Below are positions 48,679 to 48,904 of a DNA stretch of 48,904 bases, in pieces; positions within the stretch are counted from its first letter, which is position 1, and each line of letters opens with the position of its first letter. This DNA comes from a virus. Both the position numbers and the translations under genes were made by a program. The notes under the pieces were generated by a model. That model was not told the origin of the DNA. It did no database searches and saw only the letters and a list, made by a program, of their open reading frames with translations. The stretch lies in the IMG/VR virus record IMGVR_UViG_3300010375_000024, positions 1-48,904 of that record. One strand, 5' to 3'.

Positions 48679-48866
48679 AGCGCATCACGATCAAGCTCGG
48701 CAAACTCTCCCGTAGTTTCGTGGTGGTCCGCCCACCCTACCCAGAGGTCGGAGATGCGATCACGTTTAAGGGGCAGGGTGCAGAGTGGACCGTCACGAAG
48801 GTGAAGGAGACTACCGCGATACTCTCGATTCGATTTCCGAAAGCGACGGCGGAGGTTATTTTGTGA
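48675..48866 (+). CDS. 63-residue beta-rich protein
   Basis: From ATG 48675, overlapping the previous stop by ATGA. VVVRPPYPEVGDAITFKGQG and WTVTKVKETTAILSIRF suggest a small SH3-like barrel. Unknown role. Confidence 0.55.
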   Translation: MKRITIKLGKLSRSFVVVRPPYPEVGDAITFKGQGAEWTVTKVKETTAILSIRFPKATAEVIL

Positions 48867-48904
48867 CACGAATCTTCCTCGTGATAGAAGACAACGTCAT
48901 CTGG
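48863..48904 (+). CDS. Start of a gene cut by the window edge
   Basis: GTG 48863 overlaps the previous stop by GTGA; 14 residues (TRIFLVIEDNVIW) are visible. The coupling pattern matches the rest of the operon. Identity cannot be judged. Confidence 0.4.
   Translation, partial: MTRIFLVIEDNVIW

Overview
The window looks like most of the genome of a tailed phage or prophage (siphovirus, lambda-type virion module) from a high-GC Gram-negative bacterium. The structural genes lie on the + strand in nearly the order of phage lambda: portal, S49 protease/scaffold, decoration protein, major capsid, FII-like joiner, two tail-completion/terminator-type proteins, tail tube, G and GT chaperones linked by a textbook -1 frameshift site, tape measure, M-like distal tail protein, and a large hub protein whose N-terminus resembles L and whose middle resembles J. 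Terminase would lie just left of the window; no terminase or integrase is seen. The host is inferred only. A PEP-CTERM protein and many short Sec signal peptides ending in A-Q suggest an Acidobacteriota-like host, but other phyla are possible.

Layout: 1-14 kb holds head and tail genes. 14-33.2 kb holds the tail tip, a fibre/adhesin cassette and the lysis genes (GH24 endolysin plus small membrane proteins). Oddly, six proteins of the fibre/lysis stretch begin with Sec-type signal peptides. 33-34.7 kb is a minus-strand block: a PEP-CTERM protein, the HicAB toxin-antitoxin pair with a palindromic operator, and a small basic protein. 34.8-42.5 kb is an accessory/early region of small genes: two HNH-type proteins, an HD hydrolase resembling ppGpp hydrolases, a lone response-regulator receiver domain, and secreted and membrane proteins on both strands. 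42.5-43.7 kb is a regulatory or origin-like region. It carries a strictly 23-bp-periodic array of six CCGCAA-N4-TTGCGG hairpin units followed by a promoter overlapping an inverted repeat. 43.7-48.9 kb is one tightly packed, mostly overlapping + strand operon: a winged-helix replication/regulatory protein, a protein with two excisionase-type HTH domains, an IS630-type HTH protein and many tiny proteins.

The most notable signals are the hairpin array at 42704-42835, the signal-peptide-bearing fibre cassette at 18514-33188, the G/GT frameshift signal at 8817-8863, and three tiny minus-strand ORFs that fill the only sizeable gaps between + strand late genes.
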